DNA from: Nageia nagi
Taxonomy: Eukaryota; Pinophyta
DNA length: 64,000 nt
Direction of reading: 5' to 3'
NCBI GenBank assembly: GCA_050084985.1
Contig: JBITNC010000001.1
Coordinates: 170,252,001-170,316,000 of the forward strand
This document shows positions 37,193 to 48,699 of the stretch, one piece after another. Made by a program: the position numbers and the translations under genes. The stretch's first letter is position 1, and every line of letters starts with the position of its first letter. The notes under the pieces are model-generated. The model saw only the letters and a program-made list of their open reading frames with translations. It had not been told where the DNA came from and did not search any database.

Positions 37193-37369
37193 GCCAGCAT
37201 CTATGACCTAATAATTTAGATCATTTGTTGATAGAACTTTAGTTGTCAGTAGTGATTCCCTTAGTGTGTCACTTTCAAATATCTCCACTTGTTGTGGATC
37301 ATTCATGCAATTTACTTCATTCATCCTCTTGAGATGAACAATTTTAGTGCCTTTATTCAAAATCTTCAC

Positions 37370-37700
37370 CTATTTGTTTTGAAAGGGAAGCAAAAGATGA
37401 CTATAATATAAGGCTAGGTATACTTCCAATCTAGCAATAAATTCTCTAGAAATACAAATTTTGAATAAAGGTGTAAGATCAACTACAATAATATCTTGGA
37501 AAACACTAATATTAGGGAAGGCATTCAAAGTTATTTGAACACCTTTAACACTACCAACAACATCTACTAAAGAAGAATCTGATTGTATGATACCATCAAT
37601 GCATCTTGTAATATACAATTTCATTTCATCTACAATAGCTTTAGGGATAACAATTATAGCAAATCTAGTATGAATCATACAATTGTTTACTACCTAGCTT
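37370..37700 (-). pseudogene. pol: Gypsy 2 aspartic protease remnant
   Basis: A 102-codon frame (37678-37370) resembles the C-terminal half of a retroelement protease: IVIPKAIVDEMKL, then SVKGVQITLNAFPNISVFQD and ISREFIARL, the order seen after the DLGAS active-site block. The active-site triad itself is not clearly preserved. Lies between gag and the extra RNase H. Confidence 0.65.
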
Positions 37701-38429
37701 TCTAATCTCAAGGATAAATAGAAAGGTGAGGGTCTTTTTATACCTATTGGAACTGGACAAACAAGTTTAGATACAACATAGATAGAATTTTTTTTATTTT
37801 TTCTCTTTTTACTATTTCTTAATTTTAAACCTTCTTACAGAATATCTAATTTATCTAATATTTTTAAAGCATCAAACATAGTCATCCTTGAAGGAGTTTT
37901 CTTCAATTCTTCCATAATATTATATGTAGCATATGGGATGGACTTACTTGGTTTCACTTGCTGATGTGTTCTAAAATGTTTAGTAGCCTTTTCTTTATGA
38001 TAATCAATGATGAAAAGATATCTTAATGTGCTGGATCTTTCTTTCTCTAAAACTTCTGTTCTTGTTGCAGCGAGGTTTGTTTCACTTCGAGCACTAGTAC
38101 CCCAATTTGATGGAATAGCACCTAGACTTGTTAGAATAGTACCTAGGTTAAATAAGACTTGATGATCTTGGTTTTGAGGCTAAGCTAAGGGAGTCTTAGC
38201 TTTCTTAGGTTTAGGTTGGGCTTGAGTGGGACATTGATACTAGTGAGTAGCTTAAGATTGCTATGGGGTTACTAAAGAAGTTGCTTTGGTTTGAACATAA
38301 TTTGCTTATTCTCTAGCATATCTTGAAACCCAAAAGTTGACCATTATGAGGTTAGTAGTAGGATTTAAAGTAGGTTCTACCATCTAGTTAGAATGTAATC
38401 CCAAATACTAATGTTTTATACTATGCATG
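37701..38429 (-). other. Gypsy 2 gag-protease linker
   Basis: Low-complexity region rich in Lys and Asn codons on the minus strand, without a clear domain. Expected to be the C-terminal part of gag and the run-in to protease. Confidence 0.4.
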
Positions 38430-39240
38430 AATATGGAAAATAAGGATTTGAACATGGTGGACACCATTTTGTAATGCCTAAAGTAGCACTATCTATAGAA
38501 TTTATCATAATAGCATTCTCAATTATTTTAGGAGGATTAGACTATTTTAATTGATTAACCTTAGGTTGGAATCTTGGTTGATACTAATTATCATATCTTC
38601 TATAGTTGAAACCATGATTCTACCTTTCTTGCAAAGTGAGCTTATTGGATAGATTTTTGATAGTTATCTCCAATTACCTTATTCTCTCCTCTTCTTGAGA
38701 TTTAGGTTTAGTACCAGTGCTTGTGAATTCAAGAGTAGGTAATGCTGGTAGCTTATTTTGAATAATAGGCTTTGAAGGAGGTGGTAAGGCTAGGACTCCG
38801 AGGTGACCTATTTGTAGAGTCTATTTAGGAGGTAAACTTAGAAATATAGGCATGATTGTTCTGGGTTGCATTTAACTAGAAGACATCAAGGTATGTTTTG
38901 TAGTCTTTGTTGTATGGTAAACATCTAGAAATGTATCTCATGACATAAAAATAAGCATATTGAGGTCAAGAAAAAAATATTTTCTATAATATACCAGAGC
39001 TTGAGCATTTGTTGGTCTAATCCTTTTTGGTATGGATTTCCATATTCTCTCAAATTTGATATTAAAATCATCAATAGATTCATGCGAATGCCTTTTGATA
39101 CATGCTATGAGGCTCAAGAATGTGCTATCATTACCATCTATAGAAAATCTTTTAATCAAGGCTTGACACAACTCTCCCCATGAATTTATAGATTGGGGGG
39201 TGAGAGTTCTAAACCATTCAGCCACTTTTCCTTCAAAAGA
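38430..39240 (-). pseudogene. gag: Gypsy 2 gag remnant
   Basis: A 95-codon frame (39225-38938) matches the Gypsy capsid region: MAEWFRTLTPQSINSWGELC, ALIKRFSIDG and ESIDDFNIKFERIW, the W-F and L-F-x-R-F style core of plant retrotransposon gag. Further 3' (about 38480-38440) a CxxC-like stretch (WCPPC) may be a nucleocapsid zinc-binding remnant. The true N-terminus is not defined; homology continues slightly upstream of the Met at 39225. Confidence 0.82.
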
Positions 39241-39841
39241 GTATGATAATTACTTTGTCATTATAGTTTCATTAGTAATGTAAAAACTTAAAGCTAACAA
39301 TGATACATCTTAATAGTGCTCATATGGCATCTTTTCAAAGCCATCATACTTAGGTAAAACTTTAAAACTACTTGAGGTATAGGCAATGAGTTAGTAGCTA
39401 CAACCAAAGGATGACTACTATTCTAGGTAGAAAAATCTATTGGTTAGCCCATACTTGGAGAATGTATAGGAGGCAAAGGATTTTTTGGGAATAATTCAAA
39501 TACTACTGATAAAGGGGTAGACCTTAAGGGGATCAAAGGAGACATAACCTGAGATATCTTTTATCTAGTCCTCCTATAAGAAAGTGATAGCTCTTGAAAT
39601 CTAGGTTGTCTAAGCAAATTTCTAGCACTATTTCTAGTTAGCCTACATTTTGGAGGTACCAAGGTTCAAACAATTATTGAATAGTTGATAGCAAAGTCAC
39701 TAATAAGGTTATAAAAACCTTATAATCTTGAAGGATCAAATTGATAACCCACTAGATGAGGCTATCAAGCCTAATAACACCCATTAAATATAAAATTTAG
39801 TTTGTCCCATTGGGCATGCCAAAAATAGAACTGGCTACTAT
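39241..39841 (-). other. Gypsy 2 5' leader
   Basis: Non-coding DNA between LTR C and gag. The first bases after LTR C in element sense (ATAGTAGCCAGTTCTATTTT) are also found attached to LTR A. No standard tRNA primer site was recognised. Confidence 0.55.
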
Positions 39842-40343
39842 TTATTGGTATAGCATGACCTCAAGGGTTTGATTTGGTCATGTTCTCCACTTCCTATAAT
39901 GGTAGGTTCCTTGAAAGAGCAAAAGGTGGTGGGGATGCACTCGTGTTGGTCTTCTACTCAATCTTTGATTTATAGGCTAGTTCCTATCTATATTTAAGGT
40001 CAAAAGTAACAGGAAAGGAATAAAAAGATGAAGATATACAAGAAATATATAAGCAAATAAATAACTAAAATAGGAAATTCACAACCAAAGCATTACAGCA
40101 TAGGTAGCAATCCATAGCCAAAATTAAGAATAGCAAACTATCTCGTACTTGGGGTCTCGTAATCATAATACACAACCATAATTTGAAGAAAACATTCCAC
40201 ACATAACATTCAGAAAAGCAATAATAGCCACTTTGTTGTAAGAGGGAAAATCATTATCTATTTGCATTATCATATGTGAATTGCTTTTATAGATTAGGAA
40301 AAATTTGCTAAAATGTTTGACCTTCTTAATTTCTAAAAACTAG

Positions 40344-40352
40344 CTATTTATA
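40344..40352 (-). promoter_or_regulatory. TATA box in LTR C (5' LTR promoter)
   Basis: CTATTTATA on the plus strand; this LTR would drive element transcription toward gag. Confidence 0.55.
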
Positions 40353-40959
40353 CAACTTCCCCCTCCTTTGGGTGGTTGGGTCTCATTAATGTACATTACT
40401 ACTAGCATTGAATGAAACAACTACAATAGCACTATTTACATAAATGCTACAACTATGTTAGATTATATAGTGAATAAGTACTAATCAACATGAACTATCT
40501 AGGGATTTGTAACTTTTGGTCAACTATGTCCATAGAGCTATAATCTTTCTGACATGTCATTGACTGCTACTTCCTTAGCCCTTTAGTTCATTGCATATAA
40601 CACTATTACTAATTGAAACTAGCATTGTAGCTGATTGAGGGTAGCATTGTAGCTGATTGAACAACTATTTAATTGCACAATAATTGGTATGATTTTGTTG
40701 TATACTTTATCATCCACTATTTTCTTCTCTATAATCTTTATGATCTCTATTATGGATGTTAGTAATCAGAGTAATGATGGTTGGTAGACATTATGTTCAC
40801 TTGTATCAAGAAGAATTACCATTTTTATGTGGAAATGAGTTGGTGTTGACACATTAATAGGGCCTTAAGGGTCAAACACTTAAAATGAAGTGCACCTAGA
40901 TGTTCTTTTTCATGCATTACTCTTCCACTTGGTAGGCTCCATATTCTTCTTTTGAGCTT

Positions 40960-41460
40960 TGGTCATGATCTAGTTCTTCCAAGACCTACATATTTTTACC
41001 AAAATTTATGATATCATCCTTCAAAATCACTAGGCTTTGTTGATATTCTAATTTGATTAGGACCCATTGATTCTAGCTATAAATTATGATGTCATCTCTT
41101 AAAATCCTTGGGTACTATTTATATTTTGATTCAACTAGGACCCATTGATTTTAGCTAAAAATCATGACATCATCTTTCAAAATCCTTAGGTACTATTTAT
41201 ATTTTTATTCAATTAAGACCTGCTAATTTTATCCAAAAATCATGATGTCATCTCCCAAAATCAACATGCTCTATCAAAATTTTGATTTCTTTGGGACTCA
41301 CTAATTGTCACAAAAAATGTGACATAACCTTCTAAAATCATTGGGCTCTATTGATGTTCTTCAAATTCTTCACCTACCATTTCTTACTCTAAGACCTACT
41401 GATTTTGATTAAAAAAAAACTATGACATCATCCTTCAAAATCCTCAGGCACTATTGATAT
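40960..41460 (-). repeat. About 77-bp tandem repeat inside LTR C
   Basis: Counterpart of 25545-26040 and 28310-28810, with TGATGTCA-like cores. Confidence 0.75.
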
Positions 41461-41959
41461 TCTTCAAAAATGGAACTCTGAATATGTACAAGTTTTGTAC
41501 ATTTGTGCCAATAATTTCTAAAGACTCTAAGGTAATAAATATAAATTTGAGAACTTTTACATACATGAATTCTTGAGTATACTTGGAGAAAATGACATGA
41601 TTCTTAATGACTCTCAACTCCCAATTACTAAAGAATAAAGAATACAAAATTGACACAAGTCTCATTGACATAACTCCCAAGTAATCTTATTTATATAATT
41701 CCTAGGTACTAAAGAATGAAAAAACTCTTAGGTGACTTTATTTACTAAAAAAATGACTTCAAATAATCTAAGGAAAATAAATATTAAAAGGAGGGATTTA
41801 TGATGAAAGAATACAAAATTTTACAACTCATGAAGATTATAAAAGAATAATTTTCCCTCTGGATACTTTTATATACACAACTCTTGGGTAGTGAAGAATG
41901 AAATAATAAAGAATGAAAAATAGTATTACCCAAATTGAGTGTAATTCTGAAGGAATACA

Positions 41960-42965
41960 ATTCCCCAATTGACACCTACTTCTATTTTAATGGTTATCAA
42001 AGGTGCTTCATAGAAGCTACCCTATACACTAAGGTATTCAAACATGATTTCATCATCATGTATTTGTATGTTGATGATATTATTTTCATGAGAACTTCCT
42101 CTTCCATATTGCATACATTCAAAACTACCATAATTAAGGAGTTTGAGATGAGTGATTTCAGTGATATGTAATACTTTCTTGGTATGCAATTTCAATAGTC
42201 ATCCTCTAGCATCTTCATCACTCAAGATAAGTATGTTGATGACATGCTTTCAAGGTTTTCCATGAAGAATTATAAAGCTATTGACACTTGGATGGTTCTT
42301 GGTACCAAACATATGAAAAAGGATTCTACTCCTCTTGTGGATGCCACCTTGTATTAATTACTTGTTGGTAGTATGATGTATCTTATAGCTACCCATCTAG
42401 ACATCATGTATGCAGTTAGTCTTATGGATCAATTCATGCACTCTCCAAATGAATCCCATTAGAAAGTCACAAATAGGACCCTTTGGTATGTCAGTGGCAT
42501 CAAATCCTTGGTCTATGGTATAAATTCTTTGATTTTGAAATTCTTTAGACATACACAAATGTTGATTGGGTCAAAATTCTTGATGATAGGAAAAGCACCT
42601 TTAGTTATGTTTTCTTCTTTTTTGTCTCTCTTATCTCCTAGAGTAGCAAGAAGTAACAATTTTTTTCTCTTTGCATTGCTAAAGCAAATTACATGGCTAC
42701 CTCCTCTTCTTGCACTCAAGCCATTTGAATGGCTTAATTATTTAAAGACCTAGGTTTGGCTCCTCCCCTTCCCATTCCCATTCATTGTGACAATACCAAC
42801 ACAATTGCTATGACCAAGAATCTCGTGTTTCACAGTAGAAGCAAGGATATAGAAATCTAATATCATTTTTTACAAGACCTTATGATTGATGAATTTTTTG
42901 AATTCACATTTTGTATTTTTGAAGATTAACTTCTATATATTTTCACCAAATATCTACTTAAATAA
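41960..42965 (+). pseudogene. pol: Copia 2 pol, 3' half (RT and RNase H)
   Basis: Pol resumes inside RT. DTYFYFNGYQRCFIEATLYT is followed by FIIMYLYVDDIIFM, with the catalytic YVDD intact at 42067-42078. Then DMYFLGMQFQ-like, QDKYVDDMLSRFSMKN and GSMMYLIATHLDIMYAVSL mark the RT-RNase H connection, and HCDNTNTIAMTKNLVFHSRS with KDIEI (about 42780-42860) the RNase H tail, ending near 42965. Stops and one or two shifts occur after 42170. It joins directly to LTR C of Gypsy 2 on the left. Confidence 0.88.
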
Positions 42966-43013
42966 TGATTCCTTGGTCTTTAAAATAAGCTTGGAATTCA
43001 ACCCATTCACATT

Positions 43014-43023
43014 AGGTGGAGAA
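43014..43023 (+). other. Polypurine tract of Copia 2
   Basis: AGGTGGAGAA immediately before the LTR start TGAAGGAATTT. Confidence 0.7.
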
Positions 43024-44098
43024 TGAAGGAATTTACTTTTTCATGGTATGAATTCCTTCTAATGATTTTGATTTGAATTCCTTCCAAAAGATCTGATTCC
43101 CTACAATAGCTACTCATTATCCTTCACCTACTGAATTATTTTGTAGGAATGTTGTTAGATGTTAAATGCTTAAATATCTGATCCTTATATTGAGATAGAT
43201 TTGATTTTGTACTCCATCATGGATTCCCATACATCTATCTAAATATTGTGTGTGCTTATTTATATTTTTTGTTAACTTCTCTAATCAAATCTGCAATTCA
43301 TCAGTTCTCATGGAGACTTTAACACTCAACTTTCTTTTGTATAAATAGGGACTTTATTTTCCATTCTAAGTAATGCTTTTGATGTAATATTAGGCTATCA
43401 ATTTCTAGCTAGACTATAAAGCATTTGTATTTGCTCTACAATATGTTATGGATATGTGGCATGTTTTCTCTTTACAAAGCTTGTATGCATAAGAAAATAC
43501 TTACAGATCTTCATAATAGTGTTTTATCTCTAATTTAAGGTGATATGTCTCTATTTGGTATCATTTTATCTATATGGGTACTTGTTTTTTTTCCCATTCT
43601 TGAGCAATAGTTTTGATATTTTGTGACTGTATCAAATTATCTTATTTTGAATCATTTTGCTTTTGAAAACTAGAACTTTCATTTTAGATATCTATTTTAT
43701 GTGATTGTTTCTTGGTTGGATATCTGGTTTCAATATGTTTCTAACAATATGTATTTTACCATACTTTGTTGGTAGAATACACTTAGACATTACAAAATAT
43801 AAAACTTATTATTTCATAGTCTTGCTTAGTGAGATTCGAAAGTCTTTTATTTTGAGCTCACTTTTGGTCCTTTCAGATTTCTCTAAATTATTTTTGACCT
43901 TCACCTTTGGATAGATAATTTTGTGTTGATAAATTTGATGGTTGAAGTGCTAGGTTTAGTTTAGAACCATAAAAGTTATGAGCTTTGAACTTCTTTCAAG
44001 CCTTGTTGATATCATCACACTTTATACTCTAGATTCTACACTTTGGCCTCAATTTCACACTTTGGATTTGCTTAATGATATCATCATCCTATGAATTA
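43024..44098 (+). repeat. 3' LTR of Copia 2 (3'-truncated)
   Basis: Aligns with 22350-23430 of the 5' LTR. After about 44098 the two differ, so roughly the last 400 bases are missing. TATA box at 43340-43348. Confidence 0.85.
43340..43348 (+). promoter_or_regulatory. TATA box in Copia 2 3' LTR
   Basis: TATAAATAG, matching 22671-22679. Confidence 0.55.
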
Positions 44099-44139
44099 TG
44101 ATGAAATTAACCTTTAAAAAATAAGTTCAAATTTCATTG
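44099..44139. other. Junction segment with left target duplication of Copia 1b
   Basis: A 41-base segment that opens with TGATGAAATTAACC, the same 14 bases that open the adjoining LTR at 44140, and ends in CATTG (44135-44139). CATTG recurs at 48282-48286 on the other side of the element, a five-base target duplication. Confidence 0.75.
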
Positions 44140-44583
44140 TGATGAAATTAACCCTTTCCAAATTAATCTCTAGTTTACCAAGATCTCAAGAAGGCACTTA
44201 CAACATCAACACAATAACTCAATCCAATCTCACAAATAATACAAGATATAAAGTGGTTCCTCCCTCCTTGGGAGTACATCCACTAACTAAGATCTTCTTA
44301 TTCTCAAGAATGTCTCTTATAGAATCTCTTCTCTCTCCAAACTCTAATCCTAGCTTTACAATTATTTTATTACAATGAGAGGAGGGATACCTCTCTATTT
44401 ATAATAAGAAAACCACCCTTTAACCTCCCTTTAACCCAAGGGTAAGGTTAAAGTTATTTCTATATTTATTCCTCTTTCCATATTTATTCCCTTAATACTT
44501 TAACATATCTAAAGATACTTTAAGCACTAAGTGGATTTATATTAAAGAAAATATTATTCAATATTACATTACAAATTCTAACA
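44140..44583 (-). repeat. 3' LTR of Copia 1b
   Basis: Element-sense ends are TGTTAGAATTTGTAAT and ...GGGTTAATTTCATCA. TATA box at 44395-44403. The purine tract lies next to it at 44584-44592 (AAAGAGGAG in element sense). Roughly nine-tenths identical to the 5' LTR by eye. Confidence 0.93.
44395..44403 (-). promoter_or_regulatory. TATA box in Copia 1b 3' LTR
   Basis: CTATTTATA on the plus strand; TATAAATAG in element sense. Confidence 0.55.
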
Positions 44584-45629
44584 CTCCTCTTTAATGTAAT
44601 ATTGGGATAGAGCATAGAGAAAGAAAAAAGAGAAAGTAAGAGAGAGTTCTCCTTCAAAGAGATACAAGTGGAGATAAGAACTTTTACATCATTGAGAAAT
44701 AAGTAAGATCTTATTTTGAGACTTATTCTAATACCATTTGATAAAATGGTTTACAATACAATCATTAACCACAACTAGTTTCACTGTAAATATAGTCGAT
44801 CAACACAAAGTTGACATGTGAGCCTTCATGAGCCTACCCACCTAAAATAAGAAACATGCATTTTGAAGATGAAACCTGCAAGCTACAAGTAACTCATAAA
44901 TAATATTAGTTAGATACATCATATAAACATTCATATCAATTACAATATAAATAAACTAAGTAATGCCATCCATAAAATGATCAATGATGCACTATAAGTC
45001 ATCACAAAGATGCCAAGCCAATACTTATAATCATCTATTATATATTAAAAAATATATGTTAATCAATTAAAAAATAGTATATGCATGTATAAATCACTCA
45101 CATATGGATAACCAAATAGTACCAACAAACACATATTAATTCCTCACATAGTGATAGTAAAAATCAAAATGTATCATGAGTTCCTCACATAGAGTGAAAT
45201 AAACATGAAGGTGTACATTTAAGATCAACACTATACAACAAAATATCCTCCTAGAGATGAAGTTGTTATCACAAATATGAATTCAACATAGAAATTCATC
45301 CTTCATTATTCCTTGAGGATAACTTCACTAACCATAAGAAATGTTCAAAGTATGCAAACAAAGTTTATAAAATGGTTTAATAAATAAATTAGGAGTGTCA
45401 AAGTCAGATGAACTAAGCTATAGTTGTTGCATCAAGAACTTTGTCTCTAACATAATATGCTAATATTTGTGGTGCACTATAATTCATCACTTAATATGTC
45501 AAGCCCATACTTATAGTGACCTAAAGAGCAACGTATAAATAAAGTATACAAACAAAAATAAAGTGCTCAACAAATTTATTAAGGAATAAGGTACAATGGA
45601 TTCACCAAGAATTCAACCTTTACTCCCTT
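44584..45629 (-). other. 3' untranslated region of Copia 1b
   Basis: Non-coding; corresponds to 4541-5560 of the plus-strand copy, including shared stretches before the purine tract (for example ATGCTCTATCCCAATATTAC in element sense). Confidence 0.75.
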
Positions 45630-47838
45630 TTTGAAGGCAACTTAAGTAACTCAATAGAATGCTTAATTACATAATTGGGCTTTAGGAAGGATGTTGGTGA
45701 ACAAATCAGTATATTTTAAGACTAATGGACAACATTGCAAGTGTAGAAGACCATTCAAAATCTTCTTTCTAATGAAGTGGGCTTGGATTTCTATGTGCTT
45801 AGTTCTCTGATGAAAAACATGATTATTTGCCAAAGTAATAGCAAATTGATTATCTGAATAAATTTGAGATGGATTAATTTGCTCATACCCAACCTCTTTC
45901 AGAAGATGCCTCAACCAAATGGCTTCCTAGGCTACAACTAACATTACATGATATTCAACTTTATGGTGGAGAGAGCAGTAGTAACCTATTTCTTGGAAGT
46001 GCAAGAGATAGAACCTGAACCAATTCTAAACACATAAGTAGAGTTTGATTTTTTGTCATATCTATATTTCCTATAGTCAAAAAAAGATAATCCTAAGAGA
46101 ACAAATGAGGGAAACTTATCATACTTGAGAGCCAGATCCTTAGTGCCAGCAACATACCTCAAAATTTTTTTAATTGCATTGAGGTGCTTAACTTACAACT
46201 TTTGCATAAAGCGAGATAAAAAAATTCATAGCAAAGGTAATATTTGGCCTAGAGATAGTCAAATACAGAATATACCAATTAATTTCTTATAATATGTAGT
46301 ATCTACCAATAAAGAGTTAGAATTAAGAGACAAAGTGATTCCAGGAGAGATTGGAATTGTAGCATGTTTACACTCCTCCATTCCAAAATTTTGTAACATA
46401 TCTGAGATATACTTGGATTGACTAAGATAAGTACAATCCTTGTATTGGTACACTTGCATACCAAGGTAGTAGTGCAATAGACCAAGGTATGTCATTTCAA
46501 AAGTTGCCTTAAGTTTGGATATGTAGTCTTGTATGAGGACTATATTATTTTCTATAATCAATAGATCATCCACATAGAGAATAATCAAGATCAAGTATTA
46601 TCCTTGGTTTATCACATAAAGATCTATGTCAAAGAAGAATTTAGAAATTCCAATGTCCTCAAAGAATCTAGAAATCTTATTGTACCAATCCTAAGATGCT
46701 TGCTTAAGTCCATACAAAGACTTCGTTAGCTTACAAATAAAATATTCTATACCTTCCACTACAAACTCTTTTGGTTGGATCATGTAGATTTCCACATATA
46801 AGTCACTATTGAAAAAAGAACTTTTGAAATAAAGTTGAAAAAATTTCCATCCCTAAGTTAGTGTAAGAGCAAGGATCACCCTAATAGTAGGCATATTTTC
46901 TATTGGAGCAAAGGTTTCCTCATAATCAACTCCATATTTTTGAGTAAAACCCTTGGCTACTAACCTTGCTTTGTATTTATCAATTTCTCCAACTAAATTA
47001 TATTTGACCTTATAAATCTATTTATTACCAATCACATTATGTTCATTAGGATAAAGAACCAAATCTCAAGTTTGATTCTTCATTAGAGCCTCATCCTCCA
47101 CATTCATTGCATTCATCCAACACTCCTATTTTGAAGCTTCTTTAAAGGATGAGGGCTCAATCTTAATGTAAATTTTGGAAAATAAGGATTTATTAAGGGT
47201 CATACTTCTTATCTTTTATGTTGGAGAGCTTTATTCTTTAGGTGACAAATCAACACTGACATCCAACTAGTTAGGTGCAACATAAGAATCGTCTTCATCA
47301 AGGTTCTCGCAAGAAGTAGATTCTTTAGGAAGTTCATTGAACTTTACATCTCTTGACATAAACACTACTCTAGAGGAAGGTTGATATGGCTTGTAGCCTC
47401 TATGTTGATTTTCATAACCCACAAACATACACTTTTTAGATCTCTTATCTAGCTTCTTCTTTTTCTCAATGATATGGCTTGTAGCCTCTATGTTGATTAT
47501 CATAACCCACAAACATACACTTTTTAGATCTCTTATCTAGCTTCTTCCTTTTCTCAGGAACAACAAAGGCATAAGCATCATAGCCAAAGACCCTAAAGTG
47601 AGAGATGTTAGGTTTCTTTTCTATCCATGACTCATATAAAGTTTTTCCTTCAACTACTTTCATAGGCACTTATTTAAGATGTTAATTGTAGTATTTACAG
47701 CTTCACCCCATAAGAAGTTAGGAAGATCTTCCTACATACATCTTGCCATTTTCTAAATGGTTTTATTCTTCCATTCAGCTATACCATTATGCTGAGGAGT
47801 GTAATGGATTGTAAACTACCTCTTCATTCCATACTACT
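45630..47838 (-). pseudogene. pol: Copia 1b pol remnant (second half of integrase, RT, RNase H)
   Basis: Starts within the integrase core (PYTPQ-like stretch near 47800, TAWLNGRIKPF-type region). Then MPMKVVEGKTLYESWIEKK and NISHFRVFGYDAYAFVVPEK (47669-47560) match the plus-strand copy. An 88-base direct duplication (47383-47558) follows and shifts the frame. RT carries ILYVDDLLII with an intact YVDD at 46576-46565 and GLLHYYLGMQVYQ. RNase H and tail: KEVGYEQINPSQIYSDNQF, RTKHIEIQAHFIRKK (45914-45663). Stops at 47267, 47231, 47216, 47126 and 45927 are at the same codons as stops in the plus-strand copy. It is better preserved than copy a in RT. Confidence 0.9.
47383..47558 (-). repeat. 88-bp tandem duplication within Copia 1b pol
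   Basis: 47383-47470 and 47471-47558 are nearly identical (about four differences). 88 is not a multiple of three, so the reading frame is broken. The plus-strand copy has a single unit here. Confidence 0.92.
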
Positions 47839-48281
47839 TGATGAAATTAACCCTTTTGAATTAATCTCTAGTTTACCAAGATCTCAAGAAGGCACTTACA
47901 ACATCAACACAATAGCATAATAACTCAATCCATTCTTACAAATAACACAAGATATAAAGTGGCTCCTCCCTCCTTAGGAGTACATACACTAATTAAGATC
48001 TTCTTATTCTCAAGGACCTCTCTTATAGAATCTCTCCTCTCTCCAAACCCTAATCCTAGCTTTATAATTATTTCATTACAATGAGAGGAGGGGTGTCTCT
48101 CTCTATTTATAAGAAGAAACCCACCCTTTAACCCAAGGGTAAGATTAAAGGTGTTTCTATATTTATTCTTCTTTCTATATTTATTCCCTTAATACTTTAA
48201 GGTATTTAAAGATACTTTAAGAACTAAGTGGATATACATTAAAGAAAAATATTACACAATAATACATTACAAATTCTAACA
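47839..48281 (-). repeat. 5' LTR of Copia 1b
   Basis: Pair of 44140-44583. TATA box at 48103-48111. Its internal end (TTTCATCA in element sense) abuts integrase sequence directly, without primer-binding site or gag. Confidence 0.93.
48103..48111 (-). promoter_or_regulatory. TATA box in Copia 1b 5' LTR
   Basis: CTATTTATA on the plus strand, matching the other family 1 LTRs. Confidence 0.55.
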
Positions 48282-48286
48282 CATTG
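48282..48286. repeat. Right target-site duplication of Copia 1b
   Basis: CATTG directly outside the LTR, identical to 44135-44139. Confidence 0.85.
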
Positions 48287-48699
48287 CTCACTAACCATCT
48301 AAATATCTCTATAGAAAACCCACTAAAACTACTACAATACACAAAATACACTCTTTTCACATTACATAAATAAGGCATTAGCTAAAACTAGGAATCTAAG
48401 AGTATCTTTATAAAACAAACTACCATTACTTCTTGAAGGAAAACTAGATATATGATTGCCAAAAATATATTGAAAATCCCACCCATGAGCTAACATGATC
48501 CATTTGCATCCTTGAAAACCTCAAAATTGTGGTTCAAAATATCTTGTTGTCCTTCAAATTTGCACTATTCCTCTATCAAAAATCCCTACCCAAAAAAGTT
48601 ATTTTTATAAAACCTAACATAGGTTTTCTTATGCTTAATTTCTATAAAGCCTAAGTTTGGGCCTAAGTCCTAATACTTGGCACTATGTTACCCCTACTT
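48287..48699. other. Unassigned AT-rich stretch
   Basis: Does not continue the Copia 2 LTR that lies on the other side of Copia 1b, so it belongs to a different, unidentified sequence. No coding signal. Confidence 0.4.

Larger units (their letters stand above)
27190..41959 (-). mobile_element. Gypsy element 2 (Tat/Ogre-like, with second RNase H and ORF-X)
   Basis: LTRs B (27190-29310) and C (39842-41959) are direct repeats of 2121 and 2118 bases. Between them on the minus strand: gag (39240-38430), protease (37700-37370), archaeal-type RNase H (37192-36745), RT and RNase H (36330-34962), integrase (34950-33950) and ORF-X (33142-29905). RT wording (KLVGHIISKEGIAID) and the extra RNase H point to the Tat group of plant Gypsy elements. 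No target duplication: left flank is LTR A leader, right flank is Copia 2 RT (ATTCC). All genes carry stops. Confidence 0.9.
39842..41959 (-). repeat. LTR C, 5' LTR of Gypsy 2
   Basis: In element sense starts TGTATTCCTTCAGAATTACA and ends ...GCTATACCAATAA, where the final CA has become AA. Same length as LTR B within three bases. Contains the 24-bp repeat (about 40590-40665), the TATA box and the 77-bp repeat. Confidence 0.9.
22350..44098 (+). mobile_element. Ty1/Copia element, family 2, split by Gypsy 2 insertion
   Basis: The two LTRs (22350-23847 and 43024-44098) are alike along about 1.1 kb and enclose gag-protease at 23883-25151 and RT-RNase H at 41960-42965, all plus strand. Between these halves lie the Gypsy 2 family LTRs and element (25152-41959). 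Most of integrase and the first half of RT are absent, so the insertion was accompanied or followed by deletion. The 3' LTR is cut at about 44098. Confidence 0.85.
44140..48281 (-). mobile_element. Ty1/Copia family 1, copy b (internally deleted)
   Basis: Two LTRs of 444 and 443 bases flank pol from mid-integrase to RNase H on the minus strand. The flanks carry the same five bases (CATTG at 44135-44139 and 48282-48286), so the outer ends are original. The primer-binding site, gag, protease and first half of integrase are absent: the 5' LTR runs straight into integrase at 47838. Same family as the plus-strand copy at 655-6010. Confidence 0.93.

Noticed and set aside
44099-44112. Second copy of the Copia family 1 LTR end (TGATGAAATTAACC)
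   Set aside because: Only 14 bases match and the sequence then differs; not enough to call another LTR. Noted as part of the junction segment.
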